A DNA stretch of 20,139 bases, from contig DASSKC010000043.1 of the NCBI GenBank assembly GCA_035690885.1, positions 1 to 20,139 on the forward strand, read 5' to 3'. The notes below the pieces were generated by a model that was given only the letters and a program-made list of their open reading frames with translations, did no database searches and was not told the DNA's origin. This DNA is from Oleiagrimonas sp035690885 (GTDB taxonomy: Bacteria; Pseudomonadota; Gammaproteobacteria; Xanthomonadales; Rhodanobacteraceae). Every line of letters starts with the position of its first letter. The stretch's first letter is position 1. Of the stretch, positions 1-7,064 are shown piece after piece. A program made the position numbers and the translations under genes.

Positions 1-71
1 TCCACGGTCGCGGCCGGACCCATGCCCCCAAGCACGCCCAGCGTGCGCGAGCTGCGGACCATGTCGTTCAT
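1..71 (-). CDS. Aspartate/glutamate racemase family protein (5' end only)
   Basis: Only the first 23 codons are in the window; the gene continues past the left edge. Reading the minus strand from the ATG at 71 gives MNDMVRSS followed by RTLGVLGGMGPAATV. The LGVLGGMGPxAT stretch is the N-terminal strand and glycine-rich loop typical of the Asp/Glu racemase superfamily (cofactor-independent amino-acid racemases that use two cysteines). An AGG lies a few bases upstream of this ATG, which supports it over the internal ATG at 62. The active-site cysteines are outside the window, so the substrate cannot be assigned. The gene lies downstream of the SLC13 permease on the same strand, about 95 bases away, and may or may not be co-transcribed with it. 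Confidence 0.75.
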   Translation of the reverse strand, partial: MNDMVRSSRTLGVLGGMGPAATV

Positions 72-108
72 TGCTACCTGCCTTTGCCTGTATTGCCGTT
101 CTTGCGGC

Positions 109-137
109 CGTGACCGCGACCAAACCAATCGGTCACG
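109..137 (-). terminator. Hairpin between permease and racemase genes, possible weak terminator
   Basis: An 8-bp perfect inverted repeat (CGTGACCG / CGGTCACG) with a 13-base loop lies 30 bases after the permease stop codon on the minus strand. No T-run follows it, so it may be a weak or Rho-assisted terminator or simply a transcript-stabilising hairpin. Confidence 0.3.
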
Positions 138-166
138 CCCCCCGATACGATATCAGGAACGATTGC

Positions 167-1957
167 TCAGAACGGCCACACTTGCGGCACCACCAGCATG
201 ACCACGACACCAACGAGTATCGCCAGCGGCACGCCGACGCGAGTGAAGTCGAGGAAGCGGTAACCGCCCGGTCCATAGACCATCATGTTGGTCTGGTAGC
301 CGATTGGCGTGATGAAGCTGGCCGAGGCGCCAATCATGACCGTGATGATGAACGGCATGGGGTTGGCACCCAGCTGCTGCGAGGCGGCCAGCCCGATGGG
401 AAACATCAACACCGCTGCCGCATTGTTGGTCAGCACCTCGGTGAACAACACGGTCAACACGTAGACCATGAGCAAGGTCCAGAACGGATCACCACGACCG
501 AGCCCCAGAAGTACATGGGCCACGGCACTGGCCACGCCGGTCTTGGACAAGGCCAGCCCGATGGCGAGCGCACAGGCGATGGCGATGTACAGCGGAAAAT
601 CGACCGAGCGCCGCGCGTCACGAAAATTGATGCAACCGGCCGCCATCACCGCCAGCATGGCGACCAGCGCGGACACGAAGATATCCACGTGGAACACGGC
701 ATTGGCGATGATGAACGCGCCGAGGATTCCGAGCGACACCATCGCCTTGCGCGGTTGCACCGAGGGCGTGTCGTCAACCAGGTTGACCATCATGAACTCG
801 CGCGATTGGCCGAACTCGCGGGTGAACTCGGACGTCGTCTCCAGAAGCAAAGTGTCGCCGGCCTGCAAAACGATATCGCCAGGCTTGCTGGCGAGCTGCT
901 TGCCTCGCCGATTGACGGCCACCACCACCGCACCATAACGCTCGCGAAAGCGCGCGGCACGCACGGTCTTGCCCACGACCGGCGACAGGCGCGAGGGCAC
1001 CGCCTCGACAAAGTGACGACCATTCTCGCCACCGACCTTGAACACCTGATCATCGACATGCGCGAGGCTCGACATCTGGCGCAAATCGCGCAGGCCGTCG
1101 GCGGTACCGACGAACACCAGCCGGTCGCTCATCTGCAACACGGTGTCGGGCGTGACCGCCGGCAGCACCACGCCGTCGCGCTGGATTTCCACCAAAAATG
1201 CGCCCGACAAGCTGCGCAATCCCGCATCGACCAGATTGTGGCCGACCAGCTTGCCGTCCGGCTTGACCCGCATTTCCAGCACGTATTCGCGGGTCTCGCG
1301 GGCCTGATCCAGTGCGGTGCGCCGATCCGGCAGCAACCAGCGGCCGATGGTCAGCAGGTAGATCAAGCCAACGATCGCCGCCGGCACGCCGACCCAGGCT
1401 GGATCGAACATGTGCAGCGTGGGCAGGTTTGGGTGCTGCTTCATCAGGCCCATCACGATCAGGTTGGTGCTGGTGCCGATCAGCGAGCACATGCCGCCAA
1501 GAATGGTGGCGTAGCTGAGCGGAATCAGCAGCTTGGACACCGGCACCTTGGAGCGTCGGCACCACTGCTCGACCGCCGCCGTCATCATGGCCACGACCGG
1601 CGTGTTGTTGATGAAGGCGCTGAGCGAAGACGAAATGCCGACCAGTCGGGCCTGGGCGACGAACGCGCCATGCGGCCTGCCCAGCACCCACGACGCCACC
1701 CAGCGGATGGCACCAGTGCTGCGCAGCGCACCGACCACGACGTACAACACCACCACCGTGAGGACGGCGGTATTGGAGAAGCCGGCCACCGCGTCACCCG
1801 GCGTCAGCACCCCGCCGACCAGCAAGATGGCCACCGCACCCAGCAAGGCCACATCCGGCGACACGCGCTCCCACAACAGGCAGGCAAACATGACCCCCAC
1901 CACGCCGATCGTGAGCCAGGCGTGGAAGCCGAGGTCGGCGAAGGTCACCACATCCAA
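167..1957 (-). CDS. SLC13/DASS family permease with two RCK_C (TrkA-C) domains, probable sulfate importer
   Basis: A 596-residue inner-membrane transporter. Hydrophobic segments fill about residues 10-210 and 405-595. Two soluble TrkA-C/RCK_C-like modules lie between them, at roughly 225-300 (VLEMRVKPDGKLVG...) and 315-395 (VVGKTVRAARFRERYG...). The duplicated substrate/cation-site motifs of the DASS family are visible: NNTPVV near 117 with GTSTN near 161, and TNNAAAVLM near 510 with ITPIGYQTN near 549. Proteins with this layout (YfbS and Sac1/SLT-like) transport divalent anions or are linked to sulfur. It is the last gene of the cysD-cysNC cluster, so sulfate uptake is the best inference; dicarboxylate is the alternative. 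The start is an unusual TTG at 1957, preceded by GGGAG at good spacing; no in-frame ATG fits better. A REP-like hairpin separates it from cysNC. Confidence 0.88.
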   Translation of the reverse strand: MDVVTFADLGFHAWLTIGVVGVMFACLLWERVSPDVALLGAVAILLVGGVLTPGDAVAGFSNTAVLTVVVLYVVVGALRSTGAIRWVASWVLGRPHGAFVAQARLVGISSSLSAFINNTPVVAMMTAAVEQWCRRSKVPVSKLLIPLSYATILGGMCSLIGTSTNLIVMGLMKQHPNLPTLHMFDPAWVGVPAAIVGLIYLLTIGRWLLPDRRTALDQARETREYVLEMRVKPDGKLVGHNLVDAGLRSLSGAFLVEIQRDGVVLPAVTPDTVLQMSDRLVFVGTADGLRDLRQMSSLAHVDDQVFKVGGENGRHFVEAVPSRLSPVVGKTVRAARFRERYGAVVVAVNRRGKQLASKPGDIVLQAGDTLLLETTSEFTREFGQSREFMMVNLVDDTPSVQPRKAMVSLGILGAFIIANAVFHVDIFVSALVAMLAVMAAGCINFRDARRSVDFPLYIAIACALAIGLALSKTGVASAVAHVLLGLGRGDPFWTLLMVYVLTVLFTEVLTNNAAAVLMFPIGLAASQQLGANPMPFIITVMIGASASFITPIGYQTNMMVYGPGGYRFLDFTRVGVPLAILVGVVVMLVVPQVWPF

Positions 1958-1996
1958 GCGGCATCTCCCGATTCGTGCATTACGGCGCCATCATGC

Positions 1997-2027
1997 CAGC
2001 AGGAGCGCACCCTGTGCGCTCCTGCTG
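1997..2027. repeat. REP-like perfect palindrome in the cysNC-permease spacer
   Basis: A 14-bp perfect inverted repeat with a 3-base loop (CAGCAGGAGCGCAC / CCT / GTGCGCTCCTGCTG) sits 32 bases after the cysNC stop on the minus strand. Both strands carry GCAGGAGCG at the stem base, close to the GTAGGAGCG start of the larger element at 10954. No T-run follows it on either strand, so it does not look like a standard intrinsic terminator. Its position inside an operon suggests it could tune expression of the downstream permease or protect the cysDNC message from 3' decay. Confidence 0.6.
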
Positions 2028-2058
2028 TGGCAAGACAGACCAGATACGCCACGCGTGG

Positions 2059-3942
2059 TCAGTCCAGCAAGTTTTCGATGACGCGCTGGGCCAGCTTGTC
2101 GGCTTCGACACCCACGGTTTCAAGGTGCAGCTCGGGCGCTTCGGGCACCTCGTAGGGCGAGCCGATACCGGTGAAGTTGGCGATCTCGCCGGCACGCGCC
2201 TTCGCGTACAGACCCTTGACGTCGCGCTTCTCGCACACCTCCAGCGGCGTGTCGACGAACACCTCGTGGAACTCGCCCTCGCCGAACAGTTTGCGCGCCA
2301 TGCGTCGCTCGCCACGGAACGGGCTGATGAAGCTGACCAGCACGATCAGGCCGGCATTGGTCATCAATCGCGCCACCTCGGCGACGCGGCGGATGTTTTC
2401 CACGCGGTCTTCTTCGGTAAAGCCGAGATCGCGGTTGAGGCCGTGACGCACGTTGTCGCCATCGAGCAGGACGGTGTGATAACCCATCGCATGCAGGCGC
2501 TTCTCCACCAGGTTGGCAATGGTGGATTTGCCGGAGCCGGACAGGCCGGTAAACCACAGGCAGGCCGGATCCTGGCCCTTGATGAGGGCGCGTGCGGCAC
2601 GATCGACCTCCATGTGCTGCCAATGGATGTTCTCGGCGCGGCGCAAGGCAAAATCGAGGGTGCCGGCGCCGACCGTGGCATTGGTCTGGCGATCGATGAG
2701 GATGAACGCACCCAGGTTGTGGCATTCGGCATACGGCTCGAACGCGATCGCGTGGTCCAGGCCGAGGTTGCAGTAGCCGACCTCGTTGAGTTCCAGGCGC
2801 TTGGCCGCCAGCCGCTCCTGCGTGTTGACCTCGACCTTGTGCTTGATGTCGGTGACCTGCGCACTGACCGTGCGCGCACCGATCTTCATCCAGTACGGAC
2901 GCCCCGGCAGCAAGGCCTTGTCGTCCATCCACAACAGGTGGGCGGCGAACTGGTCGGCGACCTGCGGCGGCGCGGCGGTGGCGGCGATGACGTCGCCACG
3001 GCTGATGTCGCGCTCGTCCTCAAGCGTCAACGTGACCGCATCGCCGGTGTTGGCCTGGTCCAGATCGCCATCGGCGGTGACCACGCGGGCCACGCGCGAA
3101 CGCGCGCCGCTGGGCAGGACGACCACTTCGTCGCCGGGCTTGACGCTGCCGGCCGCCACTTCGCCGGCATAGCCGCGGAAGCTCGAATCGGGTCGACACA
3201 CCCACTGCACCGGCAGGCGGAAGCCGAGATGGCTGGCCGGGCGGTCGATCTGCACGGTTTCCAGATGCTCGAGCATGCTCGGGCCGTCGTACCACGCCAT
3301 CGCCTCGGAATGGCTGCTGACGTTGTCACCCTTGAGCGCCGACAGCGGGATCGCGGTGACATGCGCGACCCCCAGCTGCGTGGCCAGCTCGCGGTATTCG
3401 GATTCGATCGTGCGGAACACCTCCTCGGAGTAGTCCACCAGATCCATCTTGTTGACCGCCAGCAACACGTGGCGGATGCCGAGCAGGCCGCAAATCCAGG
3501 TGTGCCGGCGCGTCTGCGTCAACAGGCCCTGGCGCGCGTCGACCAGCACCACGGCCAGATCGGCCGTGGAGGCACCGGTGGCCATGTTGCGCGTGTACTG
3601 CTCGTGCCCCGGCGTGTCGGCGACGATGAACTTGCGCTTCTCGGTGCTGAAGAAACGGTAGGCCACGTCGATGGTGATGCCCTGCTCGCGCTCGGCCGAC
3701 AGACCATCGACCAGCAGCGCGAAATCGAGCTCGCCGTTCTGCGTGCCGTGGCGCTGGCTGTCGCCGTGCAAGGTGGCCAGCTGATCGTCGAACAGCAATT
3801 TGGTGTCGTACAGCAGGCGGCCGAGCAGCGTGCTCTTGCCGTCATCCACGCTGCCGCAGGTCAGGAAGCGCAGCAGGCTCTTGGTTTCGTGCTGGGCGAG
3901 GTAGGCGTTGATCGCGGCAGTGGCGTCGTCGGGGCGGTTCAT
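2059..3942 (-). CDS. cysNC: Fused sulfate adenylyltransferase large subunit / adenylylsulfate kinase (CysNC)
   Basis: A 627-residue bifunctional enzyme. The N-terminal half is the GTPase subunit of ATP sulfurylase: P-loop GSVDDGKST at 30-38, G3 DTPGH at 109-113, G4 NKMD at 164-167, then EF-Tu-like beta-barrel domains to about 450. The C-terminal part is APS kinase: P-loop GLSGSGKST at 466-474, substrate loop DGDNVRHGLN near 494-503, and FISPFRG near 538-544. With CysD it makes APS from ATP and sulfate, and then PAPS. The start at 3942 has GGAG about 8 bases upstream; an upstream in-frame ATG at 4044 would add 34 residues (MNRRRWRRRSRR...) overlapping the end of cysD and is unlikely. All motifs of both halves are intact. 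Confidence 0.96.
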   Translation of the reverse strand: MNRPDDATAAINAYLAQHETKSLLRFLTCGSVDDGKSTLLGRLLYDTKLLFDDQLATLHGDSQRHGTQNGELDFALLVDGLSAEREQGITIDVAYRFFSTEKRKFIVADTPGHEQYTRNMATGASTADLAVVLVDARQGLLTQTRRHTWICGLLGIRHVLLAVNKMDLVDYSEEVFRTIESEYRELATQLGVAHVTAIPLSALKGDNVSSHSEAMAWYDGPSMLEHLETVQIDRPASHLGFRLPVQWVCRPDSSFRGYAGEVAAGSVKPGDEVVVLPSGARSRVARVVTADGDLDQANTGDAVTLTLEDERDISRGDVIAATAAPPQVADQFAAHLLWMDDKALLPGRPYWMKIGARTVSAQVTDIKHKVEVNTQERLAAKRLELNEVGYCNLGLDHAIAFEPYAECHNLGAFILIDRQTNATVGAGTLDFALRRAENIHWQHMEVDRAARALIKGQDPACLWFTGLSGSGKSTIANLVEKRLHAMGYHTVLLDGDNVRHGLNRDLGFTEEDRVENIRRVAEVARLMTNAGLIVLVSFISPFRGERRMARKLFGEGEFHEVFVDTPLEVCEKRDVKGLYAKARAGEIANFTGIGSPYEVPEAPELHLETVGVEADKLAQRVIENLLD

Positions 3943-3997
3943 GCGGCAAAGCTCCGGGAGAAATCGACAATGGCAGACAGGCGGAAGGCGGCAGTCA

Positions 3998-4918
3998 TCA
4001 GAAGTAGCCCTCCTGCTTCTTCTTCTCCATCGACGCCGATTCATCCTTGTCGATCACGCGGCCGGAACGCTCGGAGGTGTTGGTCACCAGCATTTCCTGG
4101 ATCACCTTGGGCAAGGTGTCGGCCGGCGACTCGATCGCGCCGGTGAATGGATAACTGCCCAGGGTGCGGAAGCGCACCTTTTTCATCTCCGGCTTCTCGC
4201 CCGGCTCGAGCGGCATGCGCTCGTCGTCGACCATGATCAACTGGCCGTCACGCTCGACCACCGGACGCTCGGCCGACAGATACAACGACGGCACCTGCAC
4301 GTTCTCGCGATAGATGTACAGCCAGATGTCCAGCTCGGTCCAGTTGGAAATCGGGAACACGCGCACTTCTTCGCCCTTGCGGATGCGGGCGTTGTACAAG
4401 TCCCACAGTTCCGGGCGCTGGTTTTTCGGGTCCCAGCGATGCTGCGCATTGCGGAACGAGAACACGCGCTCCTTGGCGCGCGACTTTTCCTCGTCGCGGC
4501 GCGCGCCACCGATCGCCGCATCGAATTTGTACTTGTCCAGTGCCTGCTTGAGCGCCTGCGTTTTCATCGCATCGGTGAACACGGTCGCGCCGTGGGTGAA
4601 CGGGTTCAGACCCTGATCCAGCGCTTCCTGGTTGGAATGGACGATCAACTTGACGCCGGTCTCCTTGGCGCGCCGGTCGCGAAACGCGACCATCTCCCGG
4701 AACACCCAGGTCGTGTCCACATGCAGGATCGGGATCGGCGGGCGCGCCGGATAAAACGCCTTGGTCAACAGGTGCAACAGGACTGACGAGTCCTTGCCCA
4801 CCGAATACATCATCACCGGGTTGCTGAATTCCGCGGCCACCTCGCGGATGATGTGGATGGCCTCGTTTTCCAGATGTTTCAGGTGCGAGGTGCGCGCCAG
4901 CGCATCAATGTCGGTCAT
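3998..4918 (-). CDS. cysD: Sulfate adenylyltransferase small subunit (CysD)
   Basis: A 306-residue PP-loop ATP pyrophosphatase subunit that adenylates sulfate to APS, driven by the CysN GTPase. The SVGKDSS PP-loop is at 39-45, the HVDTTWVFREM segment at 66-76, the conserved GGARRDEEKSRAKER at 137-151, and the C-terminus ends in KKKQEGYF, as is typical of CysD. The length agrees with E. coli CysD (about 302). I chose the ATG at 4918 (MTDIDALART) because AGGAA lies about 8 bases upstream; the ATG at 4942 would add eight residues with a poorer ribosome site. It is the first gene of the minus-strand cysD-cysNC-permease set, 55 bases before cysNC. The 160-base upstream gap to the cpdB-like gene should hold the operon promoter, but I see no convincing -35/-10 pair or CysB site there. 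Confidence 0.96.
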   Translation of the reverse strand: MTDIDALARTSHLKHLENEAIHIIREVAAEFSNPVMMYSVGKDSSVLLHLLTKAFYPARPPIPILHVDTTWVFREMVAFRDRRAKETGVKLIVHSNQEALDQGLNPFTHGATVFTDAMKTQALKQALDKYKFDAAIGGARRDEEKSRAKERVFSFRNAQHRWDPKNQRPELWDLYNARIRKGEEVRVFPISNWTELDIWLYIYRENVQVPSLYLSAERPVVERDGQLIMVDDERMPLEPGEKPEMKKVRFRTLGSYPFTGAIESPADTLPKVIQEMLVTNTSERSGRVIDKDESASMEKKKQEGYF

Positions 4919-5078
4919 GGATTCGGGTTCCTGATACGGCATGTGGGCACGGCTTCGACGATAGCCGAAACCAAGTCCTTCATGTTAGCTGGACTTTCCT
5001 GTACTTGTGATGCACAAACGGGTGCCTGCCATGACAATCGCTCCCATCGGCATGCACGCAAGTTCTGGACTGACGGCC

Positions 5079-7064
5079 CTATGGATCAATCGCCGGGAAC
5101 GCCACCGCGTACGTACTGGTGCCGTCGGCATGGGACTCAAGCGTTCGCACGTGCAGGCCCAGTCGTTGCGCCAACTCCGCCTTGCCGGACGGCGCCACCA
5201 CGGTCACCGCGCCACGTGTTTGCAGCGGCGCGAAATGCCAGGACCGCGGTGGCACATCGCCACGACCGAGATGCGGATGCCGGCGCAGCCACGCCATGAG
5301 AATGGCGCGATTGCCGTCCGGTGCATTGAGCACCGTGTGCGTGCCATCCATGCCCGGAAAATGTCCACCACCGCCGGCGCGGTAGTTGTTGGTGGCAACG
5401 ATGAAACGCTGATCGGGTGCGACCGGCCGGCCCTTCCAGGTCAGGCGAACGACGCGCTGACCCACCGGCTGGCTGACGTCGATGACGTATTGCAGGCCCG
5501 GCCCCTGGATCTGGTCGAAGTTGAAACCCGGAACGTGTGCATTGATGAGCGGCTGCGGTGCGGCCTGCGCCGGATCGATGCGATTGAAGCGCCGCGCCGA
5601 GTGCTCCAGCCAGGCTTTCAATGTGGCCCCGTCGACGTCGACCGCGGCCAGCATGTTGGGGTAGTAATACAGGTCCGCCACGGAACGGATGGTCACGGCA
5701 CCCGGCGCGACATTCGTGTAGTCGCTCGGCCCGCCGTAGCCGGTACGGAACGCGGCCGCCGCCGACAACACCGGCACGTCCGCCAGATCCGGACGATTGT
5801 CGGCAATCCACTGCTTGACGTAATCGCGCTGGGCCGCATTGACCACGCTCAACGCCGTCATGTTGCCGAGCGCGGAAAAATACGTGCTCATGCGGAAATC
5901 GGCGTGGTCGATCGGCGTGTTGACATAGGCAATCGTGGCCTGGTGCAGATCCTCGACCAACGGCGCGATGCGCGGATCGGGCGGCACGCACGCGTCCTTG
6001 TCGGCACAGATCGGCTTGACCTCGCTGCGCGCGGCCGCCGCATCGGACACCCATTGACCACGCCGATACGTCAGCGCCAGGTGGATCAACCCCAGATCCT
6101 TGCCGAAAAAGCCGCCCATCACGGCCGGCACGCCGTTGACGCGTCCGCTGACATCGTCCACGCCTTTCATGTCGGCAAATCGCGGACCCGGGAACGCGGC
6201 ATGCATGTGCCCCATCAGCATGGCGTCGATGCCCGCCACCTGCGCCAGATACCAGGCGGCGTTCTCCATCTGCGGCGTATACGGTGCGGTGCTGATGCCG
6301 CCGTGGATGATGGCGATCACCAGATCGGGATGCCGCGCCTTGATCGCCGGCATGTATTTCTTCGCGGCCTCGACCACGCCCATCACGCGCACGCGCCCCT
6401 CGAGATGGCGCTTGTCCCAATGCATGATCGGCGGCGGCGCAAAGCCCATCACGGCGATGCGGATCGGCGCCTTGATGGTCTGGCCATCCGGCGTGGTGGC
6501 GGTGATGGTGCGATCGAGCATCAGCCACGGCTGGTACAACGGCTTGCCGGTTTCAAGGCTGAACACGTTGGAAAGCACCAGCGGGTAATCTGGCCCCGCG
6601 CAGCGTTTCACCTCGACACCCTTGGCGCGCATCGGCGTGCCGGTCACCTGCGACAGGAAATCCAGCCCGTAGTTGAACTCGTGATTGCCGAGCGTACCGG
6701 CATCGTAATCGAGCACATCCATGGCGCGGTACACCGCCAACTCCTTGTCGCACGGCAACGGCTCGACCTTGGCCTGATAGTCGGCCGCCACCGTGCCCTG
6801 GATGGTATCGCCGGCATCGAACAGCAAGGTATTGGGGTAATGCTTGCGCGCGCGGTCGATCAGCGTGGCCGTACGCGCAAGCCCCACGTGCGGCGTGGCG
6901 CGGAGCTTGTAGTAGTCGTAGCCCAGGACGTGCGCATGTAGATCCGTGGTTTCCAGCAGCGTCAATTTGGCGGTCGTGCCGGCGGGAACGCGCGCATGAG
7001 CCGATGCACTCGCCGGACCAAGGCACAGGAACAACAGCAGCAGCACGTATGTGACGAACGACAT
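5079..7064 (-). CDS. cpdB: Periplasmic 2',3'-cyclic-nucleotide 2'-phosphodiesterase / 3'-nucleotidase (CpdB-like)
   Basis: A 661-residue exported metallophosphoesterase of the 5'-nucleotidase superfamily. The N-terminus is a signal peptide (hydrophobic run at about 4-18, cleavage near the ASASA at 18-22). Catalytic metal motifs follow in order: DLHAH at 41-45, DAGD at 83-86, GNHEF at 126-130, then HGG and GHMH farther on. The C-terminal half has the nucleotide-binding domain, with NNYRAGGGGHFPGM. Length and order fit CpdB (about 650 residues) better than UshA. It likely scavenges 2',3'-cyclic and 3'-nucleotides in the periplasm. The start overlaps the plsB stop as TGATG (stop 7066-7064, ATG 7064-7062), which indicates translational coupling. 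A GTG one codon upstream is the alternative start. The CpdB versus general nucleotidase assignment is family-level. Confidence 0.88.
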   Translation of the reverse strand: MSFVTYVLLLLFLCLGPASASAHARVPAGTTAKLTLLETTDLHAHVLGYDYYKLRATPHVGLARTATLIDRARKHYPNTLLFDAGDTIQGTVAADYQAKVEPLPCDKELAVYRAMDVLDYDAGTLGNHEFNYGLDFLSQVTGTPMRAKGVEVKRCAGPDYPLVLSNVFSLETGKPLYQPWLMLDRTITATTPDGQTIKAPIRIAVMGFAPPPIMHWDKRHLEGRVRVMGVVEAAKKYMPAIKARHPDLVIAIIHGGISTAPYTPQMENAAWYLAQVAGIDAMLMGHMHAAFPGPRFADMKGVDDVSGRVNGVPAVMGGFFGKDLGLIHLALTYRRGQWVSDAAAARSEVKPICADKDACVPPDPRIAPLVEDLHQATIAYVNTPIDHADFRMSTYFSALGNMTALSVVNAAQRDYVKQWIADNRPDLADVPVLSAAAAFRTGYGGPSDYTNVAPGAVTIRSVADLYYYPNMLAAVDVDGATLKAWLEHSARRFNRIDPAQAAPQPLINAHVPGFNFDQIQGPGLQYVIDVSQPVGQRVVRLTWKGRPVAPDQRFIVATNNYRAGGGGHFPGMDGTHTVLNAPDGNRAILMAWLRRHPHLGRGDVPPRSWHFAPLQTRGAVTVVAPSGKAELAQRLGLHVRTLESHADGTSTYAVAFPAIDP

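Noticed and set aside
71..2155. Long open plus-strand frame of 694 codons opposite the permease
   Set aside because: It is antisense to a clear membrane transporter, has a His/Gln/Asp/Arg-rich composition typical of reverse frames of GC-rich genes, and matches no family.
3943..4044. N-terminal extension of CysNC by 34 residues
   Set aside because: It is Arg-rich, overlaps the end of cysD, and the downstream ATG at 3942 has a good GGAG and the expected family N-terminus.
1975..4146. Plus-strand frame of 723 codons opposite cysNC
   Set aside because: CysNC on the other strand carries all GTPase and kinase motifs; the plus frame is compositional shadow.
5007..6941. Plus-strand frame of 644 codons opposite the cpdB-like gene
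   Set aside because: Arg/His-rich shadow; the minus strand has a signal peptide and metallophosphoesterase motifs.
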